DNA from: Begonia masoniana
Lineage: Eukaryota > Streptophyta > Magnoliopsida > Cucurbitales > Begoniaceae
DNA: 64,000 nucleotides
Reading direction: 5' to 3'
Assembly (NCBI GenBank): GCA_022432975.1
Contig: CM039510.1
Coordinates: 16,014,381-16,078,380 of the forward strand
Part shown: piece after piece, positions 35,864-47,990 of the stretch
How positions within the stretch are numbered: the stretch's first letter is position 1
Layout: each line of letters begins with the position of its first letter
Translations under genes and position numbers: made by a program
The notes under the pieces: generated by a model
What the model was told of the DNA's origin: nothing
Databases searched by the model: none
The model's input: the letters and a program-made list of their open reading frames with translations, nothing else

Positions 35864-38432
35864 TGTAACGACCCCGTATCCCAGCAAGATATTGTCCGCT
35901 CTGGGGATTGGGCCGTAGCGCAATATCCTCCCCTCACGGCTTTGTTTGGCGAGAGCACTTCCCGGAAGGTCACCCAACCTGGAATTGCTCTCGCCGAAGC
36001 CCTGGCTCCAAACGCGTCTTGCTATGTTGGGAGGATCTCTTTACATATGTTTCATTTCCACATACTTCCCCAAGCGCTGTGGGATTGTGACGACCCCCTT
36101 TTTACGACCCGTCACCTTCCGGTTCGCCCGCGCGGACGTACCGCCATCCGGGTTCCGGTTCGTGCAGCCATCGTACCATACTTACAGATCCGGGTCATCA
36201 CAATCACCCCCCCTCGGGGGCCCAACGTCCTCGTTGGCCCAATTCCGGTTGGGTACAGGCTCTGATACCATTTGTAACGACCCCGTATCCCAGCAAGATA
36301 TTGTCCGCTCTGGGGATTGGGCCGTAGCGCAATATCCTCCCCTCACGGCTTTGTTTGGCGAGAGCACTTCCCGGAAGGTCACCCAACCTGGAATTGCTCT
36401 CGCGAAGCCATCTTAAACTTCGGAGTTCTTATGGGATCCGTTGCCAATTGTGCTCCAAACGCGTCTTGCTATGTTGGGAGGATCTCTTTACATATGTTTC
36501 ATTTCCATACTTCCCCAAGCGCTGTGGGATTGTGACGACCCCCTTTTTACGACCCGTCACCTTCCGGTTCGCCCGCGCGGACGTACCGCCATCCGGGTTC
36601 CGGTTCGTGCAGCCATCGTACCATACTTACAGATCCGGGTCATCACAATCACCCCCCCTCGGGGGCCCAACGTCCTCGTTGGCCCACAATTCCGGTTGGG
36701 TACAGGCTCTGATACCATTTGTAACGACCCCGTATCCCAGCAAGATATTGTCCGCTCTGGGGATTGGGCCGTAGCGCAATATCCTCCCCTCACGGCTTTG
36801 TTTGGCGAGAGCACTTCCCGGAAGGTCACCCAACCTGGAATTGCTCTCGCCGAAGCCCTCTTAACTTCGAGTTCTTATGGGATCCGTTGCCAATTGTGCT
36901 CCAAACGCGTCTTGCTATGTTGGGAGGATCTCTTTACATATGTTTCATTTCCATACTTCCCCAAGCGCTGTGGGATTGTGACGACCCCCTTTTTACGACC
37001 CGTCACCTTCCGGTTCGCCCGCGCGGACGTACCGCCATCCGGGTTCCGGTTCGTGCAGCCATCGTACCATACTTACAGATCCGGGTCATCACAATCACCC
37101 CCCCTCGGGGGCCCAACGTCCTCGTTGGCCCACAATTCCGGTTGGGTACAGGCTCTGATACCATTTGTAACGACCCCGTATCCCAGCAAGATATTGTCCG
37201 CTCTGGGATTGGGCCGTAGCGCAATATCCTCCCCTCACGGCTTTGTTTGGCGAGAGCACTTCCCGGAAGGTCACCCAACCTGGAATTGCTCTCGCGAAGC
37301 CATCTTAAACTTCGGAGTTCTTATGGGATCCGTTGCCAATTGTGCTCCAAACGCGTCTTGCTATGTTGGGAGGATCTCTTTACATATGTTTCATTTCCAT
37401 ACTTCCCCAAGCGCTGTGGGATTGTGACGACCCCCTTTTTACGACCCGTCACCTTCCGGTTCGCCCGCGCGGAACGTACCGCCATCCGGGTTCCGGTTCG
37501 TGCAGCCATCGTACCATACTTACAGATCCGGGTCATCACAATCACCCCCCCTCGGGGGCCCAACGTCCTCGTTGGCCCACAATTCCGGTTGGGTACAGGC
37601 TCTGATACCATTTGTAACGACCCCGTATCCCAGCAAGATATTGTCCGCTCTGGGATTGGGCCGTAGCGCAATATCCTCCCCTCACGGCTTTGTTTGGCGA
37701 GAGCACTTCCCGGAAGGTCACCCAACCTGGAATTGCTCTCGCCGAAGCCCTCTTAACTTCGAGTTCTTATGGGATCCGTTGCCAATTGTGCTCCAAACGC
37801 GTCTTGCTATGTTGGGAGGATCTCTTTACATATGTTTCATTTCCACATACTTCCCCAAGCGCTGTGGGATTGTGACGACCCCCTTTTTACGACCCGTCAC
37901 CTTCCGGTTCGCCCGCGCGGACGTACCGCCATCCGGGTTCCGGTTCGTGCAGCCATCGTACCATACTTACAGATCCGGGTCATCACAATCACCCCCCCTC
38001 GGGGGCCCAACGTCCTCGTTGGCCCACAATTCCGGTTGGGTACAGGCTCTGATACCATTGTACGACCCCGTATCCCAGCAAGATATTGTCCGCTCTGGGA
38101 TTGGGCCGTAGCGCAATATCCTCCCCTCACGGCTTTGTTTGGCGAGAGCACTTCCCGGAAGGTCACCCAACCTGGAATTGCTCTCGCCGAAGCCCTCTTA
38201 ACTTCGGAGTTCTTATGGGATCCGTTGCCAATTGTGCTCCAAAACGCGTCTTGCTATGTTGGGAGGATCTCTTTACATATGTTTCATTTCCATACTTCCC
38301 CAAGCGCTGTGGGATTGTGACGACCCCCTTTTTACGACCCGTCACCTTCCGGTTCGCCCGCGCGGACGTACCGCCATCCGGGTTCCGGTTCGTGCAGCCA
38401 TCGTACCATACTTACAGATCCGGGTCATCACA
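35864..38432 (-). mobile_element. Cassandra (TRIM) tandem array: six LTRs, five internal domains
   Basis: LTR copies are at 35864-36202, 36273-36647, 36720-37093, 37166-37540, 37613-37987 and 38059-38432, each TGTAACGACCCC to GGGTCATCACA on the plus strand. Between them sit 70-72-bp internal domains containing, on the minus strand, a PBS TGGTATCAGAGCC and a G-rich PPT (CGAGGGGGGGTGAT). The whole array has one target duplication, GTAAT (35859-35863 and 38433-38437). Each LTR carries a 5S-rRNA-like segment, which identifies Cassandra. The first LTR has lost about 36 bp, including the box-A part. It encodes no protein. Long open frames through the array are accidental. Confidence 0.93.
36358..36439 (-). 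promoter_or_regulatory. 5S-rRNA-like Pol III promoter segment in Cassandra LTR (example copy)
   Basis: The minus strand reads GGATCCCATAAGAACTCCG, AAGTTTAAGATGGCTTCGCG and GGTTGGGTGACCTTCCGGGA. These correspond to the box A, intermediate element and box C region of plant 5S rRNA genes, with several substitutions. Equivalent segments lie at about 36804-36883, 37247-37329, 37695-37773 and 38140-38222; the copy at about 35949-36003 lacks box A. It is a promoter relic in a retroelement and not a functional 5S gene. Confidence 0.85.
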
Positions 38433-41400
38433 GTAATGACGCTTTCTTTTTGTAAAACGGACCTGATTTGACATATTTACCAAAAATGCCATTAAATAAT
38501 GAAATAATAATATAACATAATATATTCAAAAATCCGTACAAGCCGGATGTTACACGCTCTGGAATTTATCCCGAGCGTGACCAATAGAGGGGCGATCGAT
38601 CGCCCTCCCTGGCGATCGATAGCCTTGTCCTCTTTTCCTTCCTCCTTTCTTCTCTCATTTCTTCATTTCCTTGCGCACAACTCACAAACACTTCACAAAA
38701 ACACACTTCTACTCAATAACACTACCACCTCCATATGTTTCACTCAGTACCTATCACCCGTTCACCGATTCAAAACACATTTAAAATATAACCAAATTTC
38801 ATAAAAACGAAAGGCGTGATTCATTTTAAAAGTTTAACATTTTCTCCTGTTTGAAAACGTCAAAACATTACAAAATACTTTCAATTTTTCCAAAAACACT
38901 ATAAATATCTATCTAGATCCACACATCCTAAAATGTTTAACTATATAATTTCCTATATTCTATCTATCAATTCTCAAAACGTTTACCTACGTCCCTACGG
39001 GTCAAAATCACGCTCCGATTGCCAGCACACTCCCACATGCCATCCTCCTTCAACGTGTTCATACTTCAGGCGGAGGGACGTCTTCCTCACCTGTCTCAAA
39101 ATCACCTACATCATAGAATTAAACATGTGAGCTAGAGGCTCAATAAATCTAAGTGAATGAACGTGAATGCCAATGCTATGCATGTACAGTTTATAAATCA
39201 TGCGTCCTACGTTTTCGCTATTCATTTCATTTACGTCACCGGGGCTTCTCTCTTGCTAGATAGGAGCGGTACATCCGGCGATTGGATAGCCCCTCGTATC
39301 TAACCGGGGGGAAGACATGCTTCATCCGACAACCATGTCTGAACCACCGCCACCGACGTGACCATCATTACATTCGTTACCTTTTTGTTATCGTTTTTCC
39401 TTTTCATGAAAATATGCATAGAAAACTCATTTTCGTGCCATTCGAAAACGATGATGGGTGAACAATTATTATGCTATGAACGAAATGGAAATATAAAAAC
39501 GACGAAACAATAAACCAAGCAAATAACAACCTAACCAAACCTAAAACTAACTACCCGTTCTATTTACCCAACACAACATATCTCCAATTCCTCAATTTAA
39601 CGCATATTCTTATGGTGTAGGCCAAGACGGCCAAACAAATCACAGAGACTTACCTCGCATCCGTTGAAATTCACGCTCCATCCACCAGCGTTGTTCACCT
39701 ATGCCAAAGCACAACATTCGCTATTTAAATCAAGTCTAAACTACCGAGTTTCGAAAATTACAAACTCCTAACTAAAGAAAATCTCCTAAACTCTAAAACT
39801 CCTCATTGAGGCATTTTATCGAGCAACTCGAGCTCGTGAATTTCCATACCTCCATTAATGGAGTTTTCAAGCTCTAAACCAACCAAAACTCCAATATTAA
39901 CCAATAAATTGAATATCTACGTCCAATAAACATCAATACATCGATTAAAGGCATAACTACGCTAAACCTATCAATTTCAAGCATGAATTCACGTTTTCAA
40001 CAAAAACCCTAACGAACCCTAATCCGTTTAAACCCTAGAAATCAAAATCTAACACTCCAAAAGTTTAAAGCCTTACCTAAGGAGCGAAGACGAAGGAGAA
40101 ACGTGAAGGGTCAAGTCGCCGGAAGAGAGGAATCGCCGTGAGAGGGAGAATGTCGCGCGAGAGGGGGAGAAATCGTCGAAGGGGTGGAGAAGAAATGGAG
40201 ATCGCGTGGGTGAAGAAGAAGAAAAGAGGGAGTTTGTATTTTTTATAAAATTGGCTTGCAAAATTACTTAATCGCCCCTCCACATAATTTCTATTTGTTT
40301 TTCCCACTAATCTCATTATTTAATTAACGATCCAACTTTTCCAAAATTTCATATTTCACCAGAAATTTCAGTTTATTATTACGGCTTCGTTAAAACTTTT
40401 CGTTCGCAAAACAGACTTAATTTGACGTATTTACAAAATTGCCATTTATATTGGAATAAAATCAAATCCCGTAAAGCTGGGTGTTACAACTACTTACCTG
40501 GATTCCCACAACGTACTCACATGCTTGTCAATTGCTCGTTCGGTAATCTAGCACAATAAGGGGAAAAATCACTTAATAAGCATCAAAGAACTTCTAAAGA
40601 ATGCCTATTCTAATTCTAGCCCTAAACCAAGCTAACAATCCAACCTTAAACCAAAATCCTGAATTTTCCCCAATTACTTTGCCCAAACTTCAATCGGCCA
40701 TAACTCACTCATTTTTCATCAGATTTAAACAATCCTACCTATTTTGTATACCTCTACATGTCTACTATCCAATGCATCAATCCATTTCTCAAACCAACAT
40801 GCATGGCCGATCAAATTCTACAAAAACAGAACCGGTGACTTTTGTTCCAAAACCCAGTTTTCCTACAAAATCCAACAAACTCCAATTCTTTCTATTTAAA
40901 CAACCTATCGCACTCCATCTAAGGCTTAAACTTCCAAATCATCAAGAAAACCTAGCAAGAATATGGGATTTTCTGAATACCCCATTAGGGTTTTCCAAAC
41001 TCCACCAAAACTCATCCAAAAAATACCCCAAACTACCTAAATTCTCTAAGGTTAAGTCTAAGTTACAAAACCGAACTAAAATTTACCTTAACTCTTGATG
41101 AAATGGAGGAAGAGAAGGAGGTGGATCTCCTCCCATGGCTGCCATTCATTCGTAGGAGAAGAGGAGGAAGAAGACCAAATTTTGGTCTTTAAACCCTTAG
41201 CCTTACACAACTTAAAAACCCCACTTTCATTTCTTTAACTTTTCACCACACAATTTGGTTAATTTCCAAATTAACCCTCCCCTCACCTTCTTCACTTTTC
41301 CCCCACGTGAAAGACCTCCTTCATTCACTCTTTATTCTATCTCAATTAACTTTCATTAATTAAAATAACAATTTCACCAAATAACTCTACCCTAACCCTT

Positions 41401-41526
41401 TTTGTTTTCTCTCCAAGTCTCTCTTTCTAATCCAATGCTTAGGATAATTCTAGGATCAATTTTAGGCTTTCATAACTTAATTAAATCTAAGGCAATTCAT
41501 GTTAAGGAAATTTCCTGAGTGTTACA

Positions 41527-42331
41527 TATGAATTTCATCTTCAAGGTTTTAACTTAAAGTGATGAGAACTACTTGTATTGAGAACCCGAGAAGTTTCAAG
41601 AATGCATAATTAAGACTTACTAATACGGTTGATGAATTATGAGGAACTTGGCCCAAATAAAAATTTACTAACGCAACCAAAGTTATAAAGCAAATTACGT
41701 TGACCATTACTGGACTTGTGGTTAGAACCTAAGTTATGCATTTTATCTTCAAGATTTTAACTTTAAGTGATGAGAACCATTTGTATTAAGAACCCAAAAA
41801 CCTTCAAGGATGCATAATTAGTACTTATTAATGCGTTTGATGAAATATGAGGAACTTGGCCCAAATCAAACTTTACAAATGAAACCAAAGTTATTAAACA
41901 AAAGGAGGTTGACCGTTATTGGACTTGTGGTTAGAACCTAAGTTATGCATTTGATCTTCAAGTTTTTAACTTCAAGTGATGAGAACAACTTGTATTGAGA
42001 CCCTAGGAACCTTCAAGCATGCGTCATTAAGACTTAATAATGTGTTTTATGAAATATGAGGAACTTGATCCATATCTAAATTTATAAACGCAACCAAAGT
42101 TATCAAGTAAATGAGGTTGGGCGTTACTGGAGTTGTTGTTAGAACTTAAGTTATGTATTTCATCTTCAAGGTTTTAGCTTAAAGTGATGAGAACCACTTG
42201 TATTGAAAACCTAAGAACCTTCACGTGAGCATAATTAAGACTTAGGAATGCATTTGATAAAGTATGAAAAACTATGCCCAAATCAAAATTCACCAATGCA
42301 ACCAAAGTTATCAAACAAATAAGATTGACTG
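41527..42331 (+). repeat. Satellite-like tandem repeat, about 207-bp unit (block 1)
   Basis: About four diverged copies of a unit containing AACCTAAGTTATGCATTT, AAGTGATGAGAACCACTTGT, CCTTCAAGGATGCATAATTA, TGAGGAACTTGGCCCAAATC and GTTGACCGTTACTGGACTTG. AGTTATGCATTT recurs near 41731, 41940 and 42151. The same array resumes at 44427 and 46912 after LTR insertions. Confidence 0.88.
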
Positions 42332-44426
42332 TGTAACACCCAGTTCTATTAAATCAAATCTAATTTATTATTTATGAAGTACTTTTATAGAAGGGCTGGG
42401 AGGGGGAGTTATTGATTAGGTTAATAAATGATCAGGCGAGGGTATGATGGTAATTAGCATTTTACCTAGTGGATAATGTATTTAAGGAAAAGTCCAGTAA
42501 GGGGAGCCGCCACTAATTCTTTTTTTCCCTCTTTCGATGTTCAGCTCGAGCAGTGGAACTCTCTAGGCGATTCTCTCGCCCGGTTCCCCTACAACCTAGG
42601 TAAGTCTTGCTTTCCTGCATTTTAGTGATAAGTTTACTGAGAGAACACAATGTGGAAGTGTTGAGGTTGCTGTGATTGAGGGTGGGTTCGGGTTCTTGAT
42701 GGTAAAGAAGAATGCATGAGGGCCTGAGCTTCCAAACTACTTTCCTTAGACTCTTGGGTAGTTTAGAATGAAGTTTAACTAATACACTGTCTACGGTTTT
42801 AGGTTGAGCAATACCCGAAGTGGTTAGCAACCCAGTTAATCCCAGAGAAATCCAAGTAAGTAAAGTTTGCTTGTGCCATTGGGCCTACATCACAAAACAT
42901 TATGGTTTGTAAGCTGGAGTGTCTTGGTATGTCATGCATCATTTTTTTTAAAGTATACCAAAATGTAATTTTAATGCATGTTGGCATAGTGAGGATTGAA
43001 CATATTGAAACAGCCATGTGAAACAGATTTGCTGTTAAGGGAATTTATCCGCCCCTTAATGAGCCAGTGGATGTATATACTTTGGAAGAGTTGATCCAAC
43101 TTCCAATTTCACAGGGGGATCTGAACATGTGAATCAGATATGCTGTTAAGGGAATTTATCCGCCCCTTAATGAGCCAGTGGATGCATATACTTTGGGAGA
43201 GTTGATCCAGCTCCCAATTTCACAGGGGGATCTGAACAGAATCGAAACATGAACAACTGAGTTGAGAAAGTAGAAATTGCATGTTTAGGAATTTATATTT
43301 TAGTGAGTCTTTTCATTACTGCTTTACTTACTTAGCATTAGGCTAATAGATGAGTTTTGTGATGTAGGTGTTGAGGACACTGCAGGTGAATTTCCTGAGT
43401 GCAGAGATGATTGATGTGGTTGGAGGAGTACATCCATGTCTCGGCTTGGTAAACTGATGAGGCGGGCTAACTGGTGTCAGCAGATGTTGAGGTTTAGTTG
43501 ATAATGATCTAGTCTGAGTACGTCGAGTTTTCATGACAGTAGAGATTTTAGCATTTCGAATACATTTTGAATATTATTGATTCTAGTAACCTGTTGAGTT
43601 TTAAGTGTTGGTTTTACTGGATTTGATAAATGAAATGGTTTGAATTTTTTTTGAAAAGTCTTGGAGAGGCAAGAAAATTTCTTTCTGTAGTTAGAGTTGT
43701 GTCTGTCTTCTATCGGAAGGTGATTTTAATAAAGCTATTGGATGATGTCGAGTGTTTTAGTCGTCCGGTGATGTCGAGCTTTTGCTCGTCAGATGATAAG
43801 GGTTAAGTCATTTGGATGAGGAGATCATCCGGCTGACGTCACCGGTAGATATAGAGAAAAGTCGTTCGGATGAGGAGATCATCCGGCTGACATCACCGGT
43901 GGATGTCTTTGTTAGACTGACCGGATGACAAAATTTATATTTTGTCGTTTAGTGACCGGTGGATGTCCCTGTTAGACTGACCAGATGACCAAATTTATGT
44001 TTTGTCGTTTAGTGACCGGTGGATGTCCCTGTTAGACTGACCGGATGACCAATTTTATGTTTTGTCGTTTAGCGACCGGATGAAGTCTTCAAATAGCCTT
44101 CCCCCTTCGTTGACTTTGTTCAGCGGACGACGAGTTTGACTTTTCCAACCTTTAAAGTATTTTCACGGGTTAAACCTTTGCTTCTTAATCGATCGTTTCT
44201 CAACATTTTCAACGTTTTTTTTTATATGGTTTTTGGTTAATTTTATTTTTGTTTAAACGAATTTCCGCTGCAAGTTTTAAATATTTTGAGCTTTTAGAAA
44301 ATGTCAAATTTGACTGTCGAGCGAAGATTTTTTTTAAAAAGAAAGGAGATTTCTTAGTCATGATCGAGCTTTATGTAGCGAACCGGGTTCAGGAAAAAAA
44401 AAATAATAATAATTCGGGGCGTTACA
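42332..44426 (+). mobile_element. Solo LTR in satellite, plus orientation, TSD GACTG
   Basis: TGTAACACCCAGTTC to GGGGCGTTACA, 2095 bp, flanked by GACTG at 42327-42331 and 44427-44431. Leader donor-like ACAACCTAGGTAAGTC (42591); perfect 15-nt inverted motifs at 42884-42898 and 43354-43368; exon-like GTGTTGAGGACACTGCAG (43367-43384); an approximately 115-bp duplication at 43030-43240; and tandem ACCGGTGGATGTC/TGTCGTTTAGTG units of about 63 bp (43895-44080). Same family as 23824-25883. Confidence 0.94.
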
Positions 44427-44671
44427 GACTGTGACTAAAATTGTAAATAGAACCTAAGTTGTGCATTTTATCGTCAAGGTTTTAAACTGAGGTGATGAGA
44501 ACCACTTGTATTGAGAACATGAGAACCTTCAAGGACGCGTAATTAAGACATTAATGTGTTTGATGAAGTATGAAGAACTTGGCCCAAATCAAAGTTTACC
44601 AACGCAACCATAGTTATTATGCAAATGAGGTTGACCGTTACTAGACTTGTGGTGATGAGAACTGCGTGTGT
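44427..44671 (+). repeat. Satellite-like tandem repeat (block 2)
   Basis: Slightly more than one unit of the array seen at 41527-42331 (AACCTAAGTTGTGCATTTTATC, CTTGGCCCAAATCAAAG, TTGACCGTTACTAGACTTG), caught between two inserted LTRs. Confidence 0.85.
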
Positions 44672-46911
44672 TGTATAACGTCCCTAATTCTTTACCCTTA
44701 ATTTCCGATAATTTTTTTTTCTTTTGTACACTAAATAAATTTCAACTTTTAAAGCGTTAAACGAAAGTCTAATTCGTTTAAATTAACTTGAAAAATCATT
44801 CGAAGAAAAAATTGAAACACAGATAAAACATCGACCAATTGAACTGAGGGCAAATAGGGCATTTCGCCCATGAAATGCATGGCCGATTGATCGGCCATTT
44901 CAGCTGATCGATCGGTTGTGGCCAAAATAAGGGGGGCTATCGATTGCCACAACACCAGGCGATCGATCGCCCCCGCGATCGATGACCAAATAGGGCCGAT
45001 CGATCTCCCTCCCTGGCGATCGATCGGCAAGCTCTCTGGAATCCAAATTTTCCAGAGAGCTGCCTCTTCTTCCTTCTCTTCCTTTCCCCTTCAATTTCCC
45101 TGCACAATCACGCTTAAACACTTTACCATTTTTCTTTCATCAAATCACCTCTAAAAATTTCAAAACAACCTTCAACATAACAATACTACCACCCACATAC
45201 AATTCACACTCTGCCAATCACCTGTTTACCGACTCAAAACTCATTTAAAACATAACCAAATTTCACAAAAATGAACCGCATGGTTCCGTTTAAAAATTGA
45301 ACATTTCCCTCTATTTGAAATTATCAAAAATACAACAAAATACTATATATTATCAATCCAGTCACCAAACATCCTAAAATGGGTTATCTAAACAATTTTC
45401 CTACGTTTCCAACTATCAAAATCCCAAAAACTTACTTATGTCCCCACGTGTCAAAATTCGCTCCGATTGCCAGCGCACTCCCACGGGCCATTCTCCTTTA
45501 ACGTGCTCATACTTCGGGCGGAGGAACGTCGTCCTCATCTGTCTCAAAATCACCTACACTATAGAATAAAAATGTGAGCTAGAGGCTTAGTAAATCTACG
45601 TGAATGCACGTGAATGCTATGCATGTACAGTTCATAAATCATGCATCCTACATTTTTGCTATTCATTTCTTTTCATTTATGTCATCGGGGCTTCACTCTC
45701 GTTAGATAGGAGCGGCACATCCGACGATTGGATAGCCCTCATATCTAACCGGGGGGAAAACATGCTTCATCTGAAAGCCATGTCTGCACCACTGCCATCG
45801 ACGTGACCATCATTACATTCGTTTACCTTTTCATTTTGTAAAAACATGCATAGAAATTATTTTTTCGTGCTTTTATAAAAACCATGATGCGTGCATGCAT
45901 ACAATGACATAACGAAATCGAAACATGCAAACAATGAACTTAAACAATCAACAACTTAACCAAAATTAAAACTAACTACCCAACCTATTTACCCAAGACA
46001 TTCTACATCTCTAATTTCCTCAATCAACATAAATCCTATGGTGTAGGCCAATCGGCTAAACGAGTCATGAAGACTTACCTCGCGTCCGTTGTAATTCAAA
46101 CTCCATCCACGAGCGTTGTTCACCTAAGGCAATTCACAACATTCTTCATTAAAGTCGAGTATAAACCTTTAAATCTTGAAAACTTCAAACTCTTAGCTAA
46201 AGAAAATTTCCTAAAACTCTATTCTAGCTCATTGAGGCATCTCATCGAGCAACTCACGCTCAAGAACATCAAAACCCCCATTAATGAGGTTTTTAAAATC
46301 TCCAACCACCACACTTTTCAACAACCTCCATTAATTCCAACTAACTCTCACAAATCACCATAAATACGCCTATTAGAGTCATGAACATGATAATTTATCG
46401 ATTTTCCAACCTTAGTTCACGTTTCTAACAAAACTCTAAACGAACCCTAATCGTTTTAAACCATAGAAATTGAAATCTAACATACCAAAACTATAGATTC
46501 ATACCTAGGGTTCGGATTGGAGGAGAAAACGTGAAGAACGGAGGTCGATCAGGGGAGCTTAAATCGCCGGAATGAGGACGTCGCCGTTGTGAGGAGAGAA
46601 ATCTTCGATGTGGGTTAAGAGAAAAAGAGAAAGCCGCGTGAGTGAAAGGGAAGAATGAGGGAGTCATTGATTTTTAATAAAATTTACTTGGCAAATTACC
46701 TTTTTGCCTTTCATTCAATTTCCTTATTAATCCTCCACTTATTTCGTTATTTAACCTACGAATTGGTTTCTCCAAATTTCCTTATTTCACCATAAATTTT
46801 ATTTTATTATTAAGGCTTCATTAAAATTTTATGTTCATAAAACGGACTTAATTTGACATATTTACAAAGATGTCGTTCACATTGGAATAACAAAATCCCG
46901 TAAAGCCGGGA
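44672..46911 (-). mobile_element. LTR in satellite, minus orientation, right end damaged
   Basis: It starts TGTATAACGTCCCTAATTC and ends near GTAAAGCCGGGAGTACCC, where the usual TGTTACA and target duplication appear deleted. It has the GGCGATCGATCGCC zone (44880-45028), the hairpin AGCTCTCTGGAA/TTCCAGAGAGCT (45030-45041 and 45050-45061), and the GGTGTAGGCCAATCGG motif (46040). Related to the LTRs of the gag-pol element. Confidence 0.85.
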
Positions 46912-47112
46912 GTACCCAGAAACCGTCAAGGATGCGTCATTAAGACTTAGTAATGTGTTTCATGAAATATGAGGAAATTGACCCAAATCGAAATTTACCA
47001 ACGCAACCAAAGTTATGGAGCAGATGAGAGGTAGGCTGTTACTAGACTTGGTGTTAGAACATAAGTTATGCATTTTATCTTCAAAGTTTTAACTTAAAGT
47101 GATGAGAAGCAC
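46912..47112 (+). repeat. Satellite-like tandem repeat (block 3)
   Basis: One more unit of the roughly 207-bp repeat (AACCGTCAAGGATGCGTCATT, TTACCAACGCAACCAAAGTT, AAGTTATGCATTTTATC) before the next LTR. Confidence 0.85.
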
Positions 47113-47990
47113 TATAATGACCCCGACCCTCTCTGAGCCGTCACAAGACTTGACTTGACGTTGACTTTGACTTAGACATTTTGGGCGTAAAATTCTTTTC
47201 GACTTTTAAAACATTAAAACGAGGACTAAAACCTATATTCGATAAAATGCCGACTCGATTTTTGGGTCTTTAAAATCATTTAAGATACGTGGGGGACTCT
47301 CGTAAAATACGTTTAAAAAGTATCATAAAAGATCAGGTTAAAACGTGTTTTAAAAATCAAACATTTGTTTTGGGCCACATGAGGTGCGGCGCACGCGTTG
47401 CTCAGACAGTGCGCGCAGATGGGCCGATCGATTGGCGCCTCACGCCGATCGATCGGCAGACATTTTGCTGCACGCCTCTAACTCCAGCGCATGTACTGAT
47501 CGATCAGCGCCCAGCACCGATCGATCGGCTGGGGTGCACCCTACGCGCCCACTTCTCGCCTCACTCCTTTCCTTCAACTTTTTCTTCACTTTTCTTCATT
47601 CATTTCATCTACACTTCACACCCAAACTTACTTCACACTTTTCCAAACCTAAAACAGCTCAAACTCAAAAACGTAGTGAAAATTCATGAAAACAAACTGC
47701 ATTGACCGTTTTGAAAACTAAACATATGCCTACGAGTTTAAAATCTCCAAGCAGTTCTAGTATATTTTCAAAATAAAGACTTCACTTTCTATACGTTCTA
47801 CTACCATAACATTCACATCAAAAACTTGACTTTCCATACATTTTTTTTATCAAACTTTTCTATCCACATACTGCCTTTCGATCCACTTAGACAAACAGAC
47901 ACGTACACATACACAAAACGGACACGTACACATACTAACCACGGTCAGATCGCCCTAACAATATTGTCGAGTTGCCGCCATGGTCGTACT
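47113..47990 (-). mobile_element. LTR fragment, minus orientation
   Basis: It begins TATAATGACCCCGACCC, a mutated TGTAATGACCCC. The GC-rich zone contains CCGATCGATCGGC palindromes (47420-47535), as in the relative at 17477-19800. Interrupted at 47990 by the next LTR. Open frames of 101 and 138 codons at 47289-47705 cross the palindromes and show no domain. Confidence 0.75.

Larger units (their letters stand above)
33342..38554 (-). mobile_element. Solo LTR nested in the 5' LTR, TSD CGCTC
   Basis: TGTAACACCCCTAATACTG to GCCGGATGTTACA, with CGCTC at 33337-33341 and 38555-38559. The sister LTR at 26337-26345 shows the uninterrupted site. Net length is about 2.64 kb after removing the Cassandra array. 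Features: TTATTATTATT plus a T-run near 33377-33401, GCAGCGATCGATCTCTGC hairpins (33580-33745), a 24-nt perfect palindrome TGCTCTCTGGAA/TTCCAGAGAGCA (33811-33834), paired motifs at 34414-34425 and 34954-34965, and a single copy of the CAGATACAG sequence that is expanded at 1-427. Confidence 0.94.
25966..40488 (-). mobile_element. Full-length Ty3/gypsy gag-pol element, decayed, with nested insertions
   Basis: Reading on the minus strand: 5' LTR 40488-32944 (interrupted), PBS 32939-32928, gag-pol 32779-28316, a weak PPT (AAGGTAGATGAAA just outside 28276), 3' LTR 28276-25966. The flanks AATAC (25961-25965) and ACTAC (40489-40493) are a 5-bp duplication with one change. Domain order gag-PR-RT-RH-INT is Ty3/gypsy. 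The C-terminal PLVKVLWRNHDVEEAT and final YPELF resemble the degenerate chromodomain tail of Tekay/Del chromoviruses. Without insertions the element is about 9.3 kb. Confidence 0.93.
32944..40488 (-). repeat. 5' LTR of the gag-pol element, split by a nested LTR
   Basis: LTR sequence is 32944-33341 plus 38560-40488, about 2.33 kb without the insert. It differs from the 3' LTR by many substitutions and an extra GGCGATCGATCGCC-containing block near 33245-33290, so the element is clearly older than the one at 7891-16302. Confidence 0.92.
22727..41526 (-). mobile_element. LTR, minus orientation, host of two later insertions
   Basis: The host pieces are 22727-23823, 25889-25965 and 40494-41526, together about 2.2 kb. 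The right edge is TTTCCTGAGTGTTACA at 41526; the left edge is truncated within a GC-rich GCGCGCC zone. Continuity is shown by the target duplications of the inserts (CATAA for 23824-25883; AATAC/ACTAC for 25966-40488) and by the conserved GTGTAGGCC...ACTTACCT block rejoining across 25965/40489. The 165-codon frame at 40601-41098 lies in LTR sequence and shows no domain. Confidence 0.8.

Noticed and set aside
36358..36439. Genuine 5S rRNA gene
   Set aside because: Only the internal promoter region resembles 5S, with many substitutions, and it is part of a Cassandra LTR with PBS and PPT next to it.
35864..38436. Several open frames of 130-330 codons on both strands
   Set aside because: They lie in the tandem Cassandra LTRs, which are non-coding. 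They are repeated because the units repeat.
40601..41098. A 165-codon open frame
   Set aside because: It lies within LTR sequence continuous with the leader of a related LTR, has no recognisable domain, and its composition is typical of the AT-rich LTR.
47289..47705. Overlapping 101- and 138-codon frames in a GC-rich zone
   Set aside because: The zone is the palindromic part of an LTR; related LTRs at 19153-19566 and 22730-23002 give unrelated frames in other phases.
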